From Hadarchaeum sp964343275 (lineage in GTDB: Archaea > Hadarchaeota > Hadarchaeia > Hadarchaeales > Hadarchaeaceae), in NCBI GenBank assembly GCA_964343275.1, contig CAYFIY010000007.1, positions 1 to 47,797 of the forward strand: a stretch of DNA of 47,797 bases. The letters run 5' to 3'. Below, in pieces: positions 1-7,014 of the stretch. How positions within the stretch are numbered: position 1 is the first letter of the stretch; each line of letters opens with the position of its first letter. The translations under genes and the position numbers were made by a program. A model generated the notes under the pieces. It had not been told where the DNA came from and did not search any database. It saw only the letters and a list, made by a program, of their open reading frames with translations.

Positions 1-544
1 CCGGGTTATGGTGGTTGAGGTAATGGGGAGACATGCCGGTTGGATAGCTTTAGAGGCAGGACTCGCTGGCGGGGCGGATTTCATATTAATTCCCGAAGTT
101 CCAACCAGCGTCGACGAAGTCTGCAATGGCGTCATTAAGAGATGGGAGAGAGGTATGAACTTTAGCATAGTCGTTGTGTCAGAGGGAGTTAAACTCAAAG
201 GCCAAGATGTAACCTACGACAATGGTTTGGATGAGTTCGGTCACGCAAGGCTAGGAGGTGTTGGTTACTTCATGGGAAAAGAAATTGAAAAAAAAACAGG
301 TTTTGAAACGAGGGTCGTGTTGCTCGGACACTTGCAGCGTGGAGGGTCTCCCACCGCCCTTGATAGGAATCTCGCCACGAGGTTTGGTTTAGCGGCGATT
401 GATCTCGTGAATGAGGGCAAGTTCGGTCAGATGGTTGCACTCAGAGGGAAGGATATAGTCACCGTGCCACTTAAAGAGGCCATGGGCAATTCGAAAACTG
501 TAGACCCAAAGCTTTACGAAACCGCCAGAGTTTTCTTCGGTTGA
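1..544 (+). CDS. pfkA: 6-phosphofructokinase, bacterial PfkA type (3' part)
   Basis: This is the C-terminal part of a PfkA-family phosphofructokinase, which phosphorylates fructose 6-phosphate at C1 in glycolysis. The frame is open to the left edge, so the gene begins outside the window; an internal ATG lies at 8. The visible part starts at the family motif EVMGRHAGWIAL, which binds fructose 6-phosphate, and continues with LGHLQRGGSPTALDR, another signature. The phosphoryl-donor site that separates ATP from pyrophosphate enzymes lies in the missing N-terminal half, so the donor cannot be decided here. Bacterial-type PFK is uncommon in archaea, which mostly use ADP-dependent enzymes, and an ADP-dependent kinase follows about 100 bases downstream on the same strand. 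Confidence 0.9.
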   Translation, partial: RVMVVEVMGRHAGWIALEAGLAGGADFILIPEVPTSVDEVCNGVIKRWERGMNFSIVVVSEGVKLKGQDVTYDNGLDEFGHARLGGVGYFMGKEIEKKTGFETRVVLLGHLQRGGSPTALDRNLATRFGLAAIDLVNEGKFGQMVALRGKDIVTVPLKEAMGNSKTVDPKLYETARVFFG

Positions 545-645
545 AATTACTTTTTCATAATTAAGCAGATTTGTTTTACAACTACCCTCAACGAAATATT
601 TTTAATAGCTATTATCGTCTAACATCAAAAAGGGAGAGTCACAAA

Positions 646-1860
646 TTGCCGCATGAAAATCACGTGCCAACAATCACAGTCGGGTTTGAATCCACCCTTG
701 ATACATGGATCACTTTCTCCAGCATTGATGAATTCGGAAAGTTCTCCCAGAATTACAGTGGTGGTCTTGCCGAATACGTATGGGAGGCGTTTAAAACGGT
801 GTCTGGCGGCAAGGGCGATGAAGTATCCATTGATGGAAAAAAGGACGAAGCTCGGGAACTTTTAAAACAGGCTAAAGACATGGGGGCGGAAGTTAAGAGC
901 ACTTTAGGGGGAAATGCGGCGTTAGAATCTACAACACTACAAGCGTTGGACTCAAATGTCATTTTTTTGGGCGCGTTCTTCCCAAAACAAATAAAGGCGC
1001 TACATGAATACTGTGGTAAATTTTATGAAAATGTAGATTTTTCATTTGCCCAATCTTTTGAGGATCTTTACCCCACCTCCTATATCTTGCAGGCTGTGGA
1101 TTCAAACAGATATATTCTAAGCGAGGGGCAAGGAAGAAGAATTGAGCAACTACGTTCCTATATACAAAAATTTCCCCACGTTTTGAAACAGGTTCTAGAC
1201 AAATATGGTAAGCTAGATATGATTAACTTAGTCGGTTGGCATGTTCTGTTCGCCAACGGGATAAATGACCAGGATCTCGATCTAGTAAAGACAAGGATGA
1301 AGAAGATTCGTCAAATAGTTGATTCCCCGTTTTTCACCGATGCGGGAGGATTAGCTTCTTTCAAAAACAAAGATAGAAAACTTATTTATCAAATTTATTC
1401 TCTTTTTGATATTCTTTCTCTCAATCAAGGCGAGCTACTTCAGATTTCACAAGCGCTTGATATTACTGCTGGGGATGAATTTCAAACCATGAGTAAAATT
1501 TTGGAATCATCTAACTTTAATACTGTTTGGCTTCATTCTCTGGATTATCAGATGTCGCTTAGCAAAAAGTACGAGAAAAATATACTTGAGGAAGCACAAA
1601 TTGCCTCGGCAGCTGCAGGAGTCTATAGAGTAGAAAATGGAACTTTTCCAACATTGGCGGGACTAGAACATCGAAAAAAGACTAGAAACTATTCCGAAAA
1701 AGGTCTGGCAAAAGTTAAAGATTTCGCAAAAAAATATAGCAGCGAAAAAAACTTTAATTTCGCGATTACTCCTTGTTTCTTGGCAAGAAGTTTTACATCA
1801 ACTGTGGGCGCTGGTGATATCTCTGCCGCAGGTTACACAAATGTAATTAGCAGAGCCTAA
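646..1860 (+). CDS. ADP-dependent phosphofructokinase/glucokinase family protein
   Basis: This is a member of the ADP-dependent sugar kinase family (ribokinase fold), which phosphorylates glucose or fructose 6-phosphate with ADP in the modified archaeal glycolysis. Counting from the chosen start, it has GGNAA near residues 88-92, the metal-binding NxxE motif (NQGE) near 260-263, and the catalytic GAGD near 388-391. I chose the TTG at 646 because GGGAG lies at 632-636 just upstream and the family fold begins soon after; an in-frame TTG at 571 lacks such a site. At about 404 residues it is somewhat shorter than typical 450-residue members. Substrate cannot be assigned: phosphofructokinase, glucokinase or bifunctional are all possible. 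It follows a bacterial-type PFK gene, which makes a redundant PFK role less obvious and a glucokinase role attractive. Confidence 0.85.
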   Translation: MPHENHVPTITVGFESTLDTWITFSSIDEFGKFSQNYSGGLAEYVWEAFKTVSGGKGDEVSIDGKKDEARELLKQAKDMGAEVKSTLGGNAALESTTLQALDSNVIFLGAFFPKQIKALHEYCGKFYENVDFSFAQSFEDLYPTSYILQAVDSNRYILSEGQGRRIEQLRSYIQKFPHVLKQVLDKYGKLDMINLVGWHVLFANGINDQDLDLVKTRMKKIRQIVDSPFFTDAGGLASFKNKDRKLIYQIYSLFDILSLNQGELLQISQALDITAGDEFQTMSKILESSNFNTVWLHSLDYQMSLSKKYEKNILEEAQIASAAAGVYRVENGTFPTLAGLEHRKKTRNYSEKGLAKVKDFAKKYSSEKNFNFAITPCFLARSFTSTVGAGDISAAGYTNVISRA

Positions 1861-1876
1861 ATTATTGAAATATTTT

Positions 1877-2629
1877 CTAGCTTTCATAGGTCGATATTCC
1901 ATCATGTCCTCGCAATATCTCTCCAAAGTTCATTTTCTTTTTCCCAATAACCTTTAGCTCTTCGTGGAATGAATTTCCTCTAACATCTATTATGTTGTAG
2001 GAGTTGGAAAAAAAACCACGCAATCTGCGTGAGGATATGCTGCCCGCGTTGAGGATAGACATATCTTCAACTCTCGTTTTCCACGGGCGGTGTTTATGCC
2101 CGCATAAAACTAAATCCACGTCGCTTTTGATCAATGTTCTGAGTACATCGCCAGCATCCAAGACCAAATTTTGTTTAGTTCCTGTGTCGGGGATAGGCAC
2201 TAAATGATGGTGCATGGCGACGATCTTAAATTTCTTTTTGTGTTTGTTCATTACTTCTTGAAGCCAAAGGAGCTGTCTGGCCCCGACCTCTCCATCATCC
2301 CTGTCGGGTCTAGAAGTTGAAATGTAGGAAACTACTACATCTTTCGTCACCAGCAATTCGGGCCTGGGGAAAAACCTTTTCAGGAGCAAGAATCCAGTGA
2401 GTTTATAATCGTGATTTCCACCGCCCACGATGAGACACTTGCATTTTATTTTATCTAAATAATTCTTTGCCGATTTGTACTCCTCCATGAGTCCGTTCCA
2501 AGTTAGATCACCGGTGACCACGACGACATCGGGTTTCATGCCATTTATCTCACTTATTGCCGTCTTGAGCGTTTGGGGAGTGGTGTGGTGTTCCCCGCAG
2601 TGCAAGTCTGATATGTGGATAATTTTCAT
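1877..2629 (-). CDS. calcineurin-like metallophosphoesterase
   Basis: This is a 250-residue phosphoesterase with the full two-metal motif set: DLH at residues 8-10, GD at 40-41, GNHD at 71-74, a His pair at 140-141 and GHKH at 177-180. There is no signal peptide, so it is probably cytoplasmic. The short single-domain form resembles class III cyclic nucleotide phosphodiesterases and YfcE/Mre11-like phosphoesterases, but the substrate cannot be inferred from sequence. The gene converges with the sugar kinase to its left (16 bases apart) and is probably transcribed alone or behind the ArsC-like gene, whose stop lies 86 bases upstream on the same strand. Confidence 0.85.
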   Translation of the reverse strand: MKIIHISDLHCGEHHTTPQTLKTAISEINGMKPDVVVVTGDLTWNGLMEEYKSAKNYLDKIKCKCLIVGGGNHDYKLTGFLLLKRFFPRPELLVTKDVVVSYISTSRPDRDDGEVGARQLLWLQEVMNKHKKKFKIVAMHHHLVPIPDTGTKQNLVLDAGDVLRTLIKSDVDLVLCGHKHRPWKTRVEDMSILNAGSISSRRLRGFFSNSYNIIDVRGNSFHEELKVIGKKKMNFGEILRGHDGISTYES

Positions 2630-2715
2630 CTCAATCTTCGCAAGAAGGTTCCTTTATACCAATAAAAATATTCGCAGTCAATATTCAGCCAGTCAAAGTA
2701 GATTCTCAGCTGTCG

Positions 2716-3108
2716 TTATCGATCTAAATCTTTGACTAAAAGCTCTCCTTTTCGCTTTATCTTATCCCTGATCTCTCGAAATTTTTCAATGCCCTTACCG
2801 GCTGGATCTTCAATACCCCAATCTTCAATCTCAACGATTGGTGCGGGGAAGACATCTCCGACCATACAACCCATGGTGATTACCTTGTCGGTGGCATCCA
2901 GCATTTCAAGTGTCATCATCTTTGGCTGGTTATTGCCGATGTCAATTCCTATCTCTTTCATCACATAGATCGCAAGTGGGTTCACAGAGAGAGCAGGTCT
3001 GGTCCCGGCGCTACTTGCTTCAGCCGTCTTAGACAGCTTATTAAAAAATGCCTCAGCAATCTGGCTCCTGGATGAATTTTCCACGCAAACGAACAGAATT
3101 TTTTTCAC
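2716..3108 (-). CDS. ArsC-like low-molecular-weight protein tyrosine phosphatase fold
   Basis: This 130-residue protein has the phosphate-binding loop C-x5-R at residues 8-14 (CVENSSR), directly after the first beta strand, and a DP motif (WGIEDPAG) in the place of the catalytic acid. This is the arsenate reductase / low-molecular-weight phosphatase fold. The VITMGC...VFP segment is typical of the thioredoxin-coupled arsenate reductase branch, but only one Cys is seen there, whereas classical ArsC uses two extra cysteines for its redox relay. It could reduce arsenate or act as a phosphotyrosine phosphatase. No ars operon genes lie around it. Confidence 0.75.
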   Translation of the reverse strand: MKKILFVCVENSSRSQIAEAFFNKLSKTAEASSAGTRPALSVNPLAIYVMKEIGIDIGNNQPKMMTLEMLDATDKVITMGCMVGDVFPAPIVEIEDWGIEDPAGKGIEKFREIRDKIKRKGELLVKDLDR

Positions 3109-3277
3109 AATTTAAATTGTCAATGAATCTTTATAATTGAACTAGCTGGGTTTCTCATCTGTTGCCATCTGGCGGCAGCGTTCAATCGTTTGCCACTGGC
3201 AAGCTCATTATCTGGAAATCACCACTTTTAATAATCGAGTTCGATAATATCGGTTGCTAGAACAACCTTATCTTTTT

Positions 3278-3721
3278 TTAAAGTTTACTCAGTTTAGGTA
3301 GTGTTGTCTCGGCATCAGGGCGCTCTGTATATTTACCCCAGCCTTTCTTCGCCACTTGAACTCCCACTACGATTAGTGCTATGCCGACAACCGTGAGGCC
3401 AATACCGAAAACTGCTTTCTCCAAATCTTTAGCCAGTTGTGGTCCGCTGGCTACCAATAATAAGACTCCAATGACCAATAATCCAATGTTTGCCCATATA
3501 TTGTCCGGACATATTTTGCTGGCACCGGCGAAGATAAAGAGTGCGCCAGCCGCCATCAAACCAACCCCGACGATCAAGGCACTTTCCGTCTGGACGGCGT
3601 TCATCCCTTGATTTATCAGAATAGCGCCTATTGCTATCAGTGCCATCCCCATTATCATCGTGGCGAAGTTTCTCTGTGGGCTCTCCCCGCGAGGCGGCGA
3701 ATATCCAACTTGTGCTAACAT
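3278..3721 (-). CDS. small four-helix membrane protein, unknown function
   Basis: I do not recognise this 147-residue protein. It has a short polar N-terminus followed by four hydrophobic stretches, roughly residues 22-40, 48-68, 75-95 and 105-125, rich in Gly, Ala, Ile and Val, and a charged C-terminal tail. The two halves look alike (each has a GLM/GLL-G-ALF/VLLL pattern), suggesting an internal duplication of two-helix units. It would sit in the cytoplasmic membrane. It stands alone, with about 170 bases to the ArsC-like gene downstream and over 300 bases to the nitroreductase gene on the other strand. Confidence 0.6.
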   Translation of the reverse strand: MLAQVGYSPPRGESPQRNFATMIMGMALIAIGAILINQGMNAVQTESALIVGVGLMAAGALFIFAGASKICPDNIWANIGLLVIGVLLLVASGPQLAKDLEKAVFGIGLTVVGIALIVVGVQVAKKGWGKYTERPDAETTLPKLSKL

Positions 3722-4066
3722 TCAATCCCCAACAATACTAACATCGTATTTCTAAATGGTTTACGTTGTCTTTTGGCTCAGAAGTTTGGCGTTAGAAAAT
3801 ATCAGCCACTGAAAAACCATGAAAGCAGGTGGATTCTATTATAAAGTTCAAAAATAAGAGCACTTTAAATACACTGCTGACTCTACTTCATCCAGCTAAA
3901 GTCGCTTGATGAAATTTGGCGCGAACTCGACCATTTCATTTCGATTGGTTGTGGATTGAATCTTTTCTCCCAGCGCGGTTAGTTCCATGAACCTCATCAA
4001 ACTCGATTTTAGGTTGGTTTGAAACATTAATAATTCTGATAGAACAAGTTTATGGTAGGTGAATGA
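3722..4066. other. intergenic stretch between divergent genes
   Basis: About 345 bases separate the start of the membrane-protein gene (minus strand) and the nitroreductase gene (plus strand). Both promoters must lie here. The only structure I see is a 43-codon open frame on the minus strand (3896-4027), listed separately. I see no tRNA, strong hairpin or repeat. Confidence 0.5.
3896..4027 (-). pseudogene. possible remnant of a winged-helix regulator C-terminus
   Basis: A 43-codon frame (ATG at 4027, TAG at 3896-3898) encodes a protein-like peptide containing SLMRFMELTALGEKIQ. This resembles the 'x-LT-x-LG-x' strand-helix junction near the end of winged-helix DNA-binding domains. The frame also stays open for at least 14 codons upstream of the ATG, into the start of the nitroreductase gene on the other strand. 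It may be a decayed or truncated regulator tail, or chance. No ribosome binding site is evident. Confidence 0.2.
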
Positions 4067-4573
4067 ATGGATGTCTTAGAAGCTATTCGGACCAGGAGGA
4101 GTATCAGGAAGTACGAGGAGCGACCCATACCTGAGGAGATTATCCAAAAGATCTTGGATGCTGGTAGGTGGGCGCCTTCGAGTGATAATTCCCAGCCTTG
4201 GGGTTTCATCCTTATCAAGGACCAGAAGCTCCGTAAGGAGATTGCCGATGCGGCCAGTTGGGCAGATTTCCTGCCCAATGCTCCTCTGGGAATAGCCGTG
4301 GTTGTCGATCCGGCGATGGCATCCCACCCAGTTGAAGATGGGGCGGCCGCGACCCAGAACATGATTTTGGCAGCTCACGCCCTGGGGCTGGGCACCTGCT
4401 GGATCGGGTCTTACGAGTCCGGGTATCAGGAAAAGGTGAAGAAGATGCTTGGCGTACCTAAAGACAAGATTTTGCTTTCCATGGTGGCGATAGGTTTTTC
4501 TGTCGCGTCCCCTAAATCATATCGTAAAGAGCTGAAGGATGTAGTATTCGTGGACAGATATGGCAAGAAATAG
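4067..4573 (+). CDS. nitroreductase family flavoprotein
   Basis: This is a 168-residue FMN-dependent oxidoreductase of the nitroreductase fold. The N-terminal RTRRSIRKYEERPIP (residues 8-22) and GRWAPSSDNSQPWGF (33-47) are the phosphate- and flavin-binding motifs of the family, and GLGTCWIGSY is the second conserved loop. These proteins are usually homodimers that pass electrons from NAD(P)H or, in archaea, possibly F420H2 to quinones, nitro compounds or unknown acceptors. The ATG at 4067 has TAGGTGA just upstream. The next gene (sixA) begins 13 bases after the stop and is probably co-transcribed. Confidence 0.88.
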   Translation: MDVLEAIRTRRSIRKYEERPIPEEIIQKILDAGRWAPSSDNSQPWGFILIKDQKLRKEIADAASWADFLPNAPLGIAVVVDPAMASHPVEDGAAATQNMILAAHALGLGTCWIGSYESGYQEKVKKMLGVPKDKILLSMVAIGFSVASPKSYRKELKDVVFVDRYGKK

Positions 4574-4586
4574 GGGTCTGAGTGTT

Positions 4587-5057
4587 ATGAGGTTGTACCT
4601 GGTACAACATGCCCATGCGATATCCAGAGAAGAAGATCCGGCTAGGAATCTTTCCGAGAGTGGTGTGGAGGACATAAAGAGAATGGCGGCTTTTTTGAAG
4701 TCCAGGAAAATCAAGGTTTCCAAAATATACCACAGTGGGAAGGTTCGCGCCCGTAAGACGGCTGAATTGCTGTCCAAGGGAATTTCATCCGAAGAAGATA
4801 CTAAAGGAGTGAGTGAACTCGCGCCATTGGACGACCCTAGACCATGGATAGATAGGCTGCGGAAAGAAGAAAATGATTTGGTGCTGGTCGGCCACCTTCC
4901 ACACCTTAGCATCCTTGCTGGTTTACTGCTGGCGGGAAATCCAGAGCGAAACGTCGTCAGATTTAAACGGGGTGGCGTTGTTTGTCTGGAGCGAGATGAG
5001 GCGCGGAATTGGTCTCTATTGTGGAGTTTAATTCCTAATCTAGTTAAGTCACATTGA
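4587..5057 (+). CDS. sixA: SixA-like phosphohistidine phosphatase
   Basis: This is a 156-residue histidine phosphatase superfamily protein. The N-terminal catalytic motif is LVQHAHA, with the phospho-accepting His at residue 8; the usual Arg before it is Gln, a change I believe is common in SixA-like proteins. The second catalytic His is at 103 (VGHLPH), and HSGKVRARKTAE matches the substrate-binding Arg segment. I chose the ATG at 4587 because AGGGGT lies about 10 bases upstream; a farther start at 4560 would overlap the nitroreductase gene. SixA removes phosphate from phosphohistidine proteins in bacteria; its archaeal target is unknown. Confidence 0.8.
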   Translation: MRLYLVQHAHAISREEDPARNLSESGVEDIKRMAAFLKSRKIKVSKIYHSGKVRARKTAELLSKGISSEEDTKGVSELAPLDDPRPWIDRLRKEENDLVLVGHLPHLSILAGLLLAGNPERNVVRFKRGGVVCLERDEARNWSLLWSLIPNLVKSH

Positions 5058-5319
5058 AAAATTTACTTCAGCAAGATATACAACTTTTAAATACGATGTT
5101 TTGAAACCATAGTTTTCAGCCTTATTGAGGCGGATCGAATATCGTACAATATTTTCTTTGGCTCGTATATTTAAAAAAGAAATGAAATTACCGTCATTAT
5201 AAATTGGTGGCTATCTAGTAAACAAAGCAAAGGTCCCAAATCCCCAAATAAAAAAGTTTTTTTATAAGCTTGGCCGTATTCGGTTTAAAACAGAAGGCGT
5301 ACATACTAATAGGATTGGT

Positions 5320-5961
5320 ATGGCCGAATCGATTAAAATAGGTGCTACCCGTCTTCAATCCGTCCTGAAATGTCCGCTTTGTTTTTGGCTCTCTAAGCGC
5401 ATAGGATCTGCACCGTCCATCTTTCCAGGCATCCCTGCCCAGATTGACTCAGTGATTAAAAACTACATGAAGCAGTTCATTGGCAGTGATAATTTACCCA
5501 AGTGGTTTCCCGTGCGCGGCACCTTTATCGATGCGAGCAAGACGCTGAGAGCCATCGATTCGGTCACCGATATCACTGTGGTGGGGAAGCTCGATGCTCT
5601 GGCAAAGACAAAGGACGGAAATTACCACATCTTGGACTACAAGACGGGCAAGCCCCGCGATGAGGTTCCGGATTATTACCAGATGCAGCTAGACGGTTAC
5701 GCCTACCTGCTTGAGCGGAATGGCTATAGGCCAGTGTCGGAGGGAGTGCTGCTGTACTTCACGCCCGAGCAAGGCGATATTTTGGAGGACAGTTTTCCGT
5801 TTAGAATTACAGCGGTTGGGACCAAGGTCGACTCGAGCCGTATTCCACTCGTTCTCGCGCGAGCCAAGGAAATCCTGGAATTGTCTACCCCACCGCTACG
5901 GAGCGAGGACTGTGCGATGTGCATGTGGCTGGAGCAGGTTGGTCAAACTTTTTCGAAGTGA
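5320..5961 (+). CDS. Cas4/RecB-like PD-(D/E)XK nuclease with probable Fe-S cluster
   Basis: This is a 213-residue nuclease of the PD-(D/E)XK superfamily. The active-site residues are visible: D92 in GKLDAL, D106 and K108 in ILDYKTG, and Q121 in a helix QMQLDGYAYLL typical of RecB-like nucleases. Four cysteines are placed as in Cas4-type Fe-S nucleases: C18 and C21 in the first helix and C198 and C201 near the C-terminus, which could hold a [4Fe-4S] cluster. There are no cas genes or repeats in the window, so it is likely a stand-alone DNA repair or processing exonuclease. Its TGA overlaps nothing, but the JAMM gene begins only 5 bases later, so the two are probably translated from one mRNA. 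Confidence 0.8.
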   Translation: MAESIKIGATRLQSVLKCPLCFWLSKRIGSAPSIFPGIPAQIDSVIKNYMKQFIGSDNLPKWFPVRGTFIDASKTLRAIDSVTDITVVGKLDALAKTKDGNYHILDYKTGKPRDEVPDYYQMQLDGYAYLLERNGYRPVSEGVLLYFTPEQGDILEDSFPFRITAVGTKVDSSRIPLVLARAKEILELSTPPLRSEDCAMCMWLEQVGQTFSK

Positions 5962-5965
5962 TGGA

Positions 5966-6382
5966 ATGAAGCTCATGATCAAGAGTTCAGACTTGAAGAA
6001 GATCGAGGCTCACGCCCTCAAGACCTTTCCTCTTGAATGTTATGGACTTTTCATCGGCACGTTCGACCAGGACAGAGTTGAGGTGAAAGAAGTAGTGAAT
6101 GGTAAGAATATGGCCGGCTCTCCGGTGGCGTTCGAAGCCGATCCGGAGTTCGTCTACGTAGAACATACCAAGGCCGAAAAGCGCGGTCTGCGTCTTGTGG
6201 GCATCTACCACTCTCATCCGAACCTTCACGCCTTCGTTAGCAGCCGAGACGCCGACTTCATGAAGTACTGGCAGAACTTGGCCTGGTTGATCTTGGGATT
6301 GAGTGAAGATCGTGTTTTCGAGAGTAAGGCATTCTCAATGAAAGAAGACAAGATCGAAGAACTCGAGGTCGTCGTAAGCTAG
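5966..6382 (+). CDS. JAMM/MPN+ metalloprotease (Mec/HcyD-like)
   Basis: This is a 138-residue stand-alone JAMM domain with an intact zinc site: E24 (LECYG), H82 and H84 in HSHP, and D95, giving the canonical H-x-H-x10-D spacing, with S92/S93 in between. Small prokaryotic JAMM proteins of this kind remove residues after the Gly-Gly of ubiquitin-like sulfur carriers: Mec+ acts on CysO and HcyD on HcyS. The neighbour on the other strand, 9 bases past its stop, is a MoaD-like protein ending in Gly-Gly-Ser, a natural substrate. The ATG at 5966 follows the nuclease stop (5959-5961). Deubiquitinase-like action on other small modifiers is an alternative. Confidence 0.85.
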   Translation: MKLMIKSSDLKKIEAHALKTFPLECYGLFIGTFDQDRVEVKEVVNGKNMAGSPVAFEADPEFVYVEHTKAEKRGLRLVGIYHSHPNLHAFVSSRDADFMKYWQNLAWLILGLSEDRVFESKAFSMKEDKIEELEVVVS

Positions 6383-6391
6383 CAATAACCT

Positions 6392-6667
6392 TTACGACCC
6401 ACCGGAAACCGGCGGAAATATCGTAACGACATCCCCATCCTTCAGAGATATATCAGTGCTTGTTATCCCTTTCCCATTGACCAAGATGTTCACGGCTTTG
6501 TTGAGTTCCCGTCCGTTCTGGGCGTAGAGTTGCCCTGCCATTTTTTCCCCGAACCGCTTGGACAGATCGTTGAGCAAAGAAGCTATGTTATCAACGCCAT
6601 CAACTTTTTCCTGTTTCTTGTCAGCAGCCTCCCTGAAGTTGGCGAAGAATTTTACGGTGATTGGCAT
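6392..6667 (-). CDS. MoaD/ThiS-like sulfur carrier ending in Gly-Gly-Ser
   Basis: This is a 91-residue beta-grasp protein of the MoaD/ThiS family: VKFFANFREAAD at the N-terminus, NILVNGK in the middle and GDVVTIFPPVSGGS at the end. Such carriers are adenylated at a C-terminal Gly-Gly by an E1-like enzyme and converted to a thiocarboxylate. Here the last codons read Gly, Gly, Ser, stop, so the diglycine is masked by one residue; I checked this on the minus strand at 6392-6409. Trimming would be needed before activation. It is the third gene behind sulfite reductase and TusA, 77 bases after tusA, and converges with a JAMM protease gene. Confidence 0.88.
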   Translation of the reverse strand: MPITVKFFANFREAADKKQEKVDGVDNIASLLNDLSKRFGEKMAGQLYAQNGRELNKAVNILVNGKGITSTDISLKDGDVVTIFPPVSGGS

Positions 6668-6744
6668 ACGTTCCTCACCTTAAGTTGAGACCAGACTATA
6701 AAATTAATTCTATCCAGAAATACAATAATTTTCGCCGGCAATAG

Positions 6745-7014
6745 CTATTGCTTCTGTATTAATATCCGCCAATCCTGTGCGTTTATTTTCTTGACCTCGA
6801 GGACCTTGTACTTCAGCTCCTCGGCCGTCGTCGGGATGGTTTCGCAGGATTGGACGTTATCGGTTGTGAGTTCGAAAATTTCTCCTGGAGCAATGGTATC
6901 CATACCTCTACGCGCGAAGATTTCGGGGTATGGGCAGGTATATCCGCGCACATCCATCGAGTATTTTCCTTCCTCGACCTTTTTTAACGAAACGCTTCCT
7001 TTTTGCATCATCAT
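6745..7014 (-). CDS. TusA-like sulfur carrier (CPYP)
   Basis: This is an 89-residue TusA/SirA-like protein with the sulfur-carrying motif CPYP (YTCPYPE) after a short beta strand, as in TusA. The cysteine can hold a persulfide and hand sulfur to partners. Its ATG overlaps the stop of the sulfite reductase gene (ATGATG run at 7014-7006), with GGAG just ahead, so translation is coupled. This tight coupling suggests it accepts sulfide or sulfur made by the reductase and passes it on, perhaps to the MoaD-like protein encoded next. Confidence 0.88.
   Translation of the reverse strand: MMMQKGSVSLKKVEEGKYSMDVRGYTCPYPEIFARRGMDTIAPGEIFELTTDNVQSCETIPTTAEELKYKVLEVKKINAQDWRILIQKQ

Noticed and set aside
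4027..4362. 111-codon frame antisense to the nitroreductase gene
   Set aside because: It is a mirror frame of a well-supported gene, as are the many other long frames opposite sat, aprA, hemB, cofH and fdrA.
5320..5961. Cas4 as a sign of a CRISPR locus
   Set aside because: No direct repeats with even spacing and no other cas genes are present in the window.
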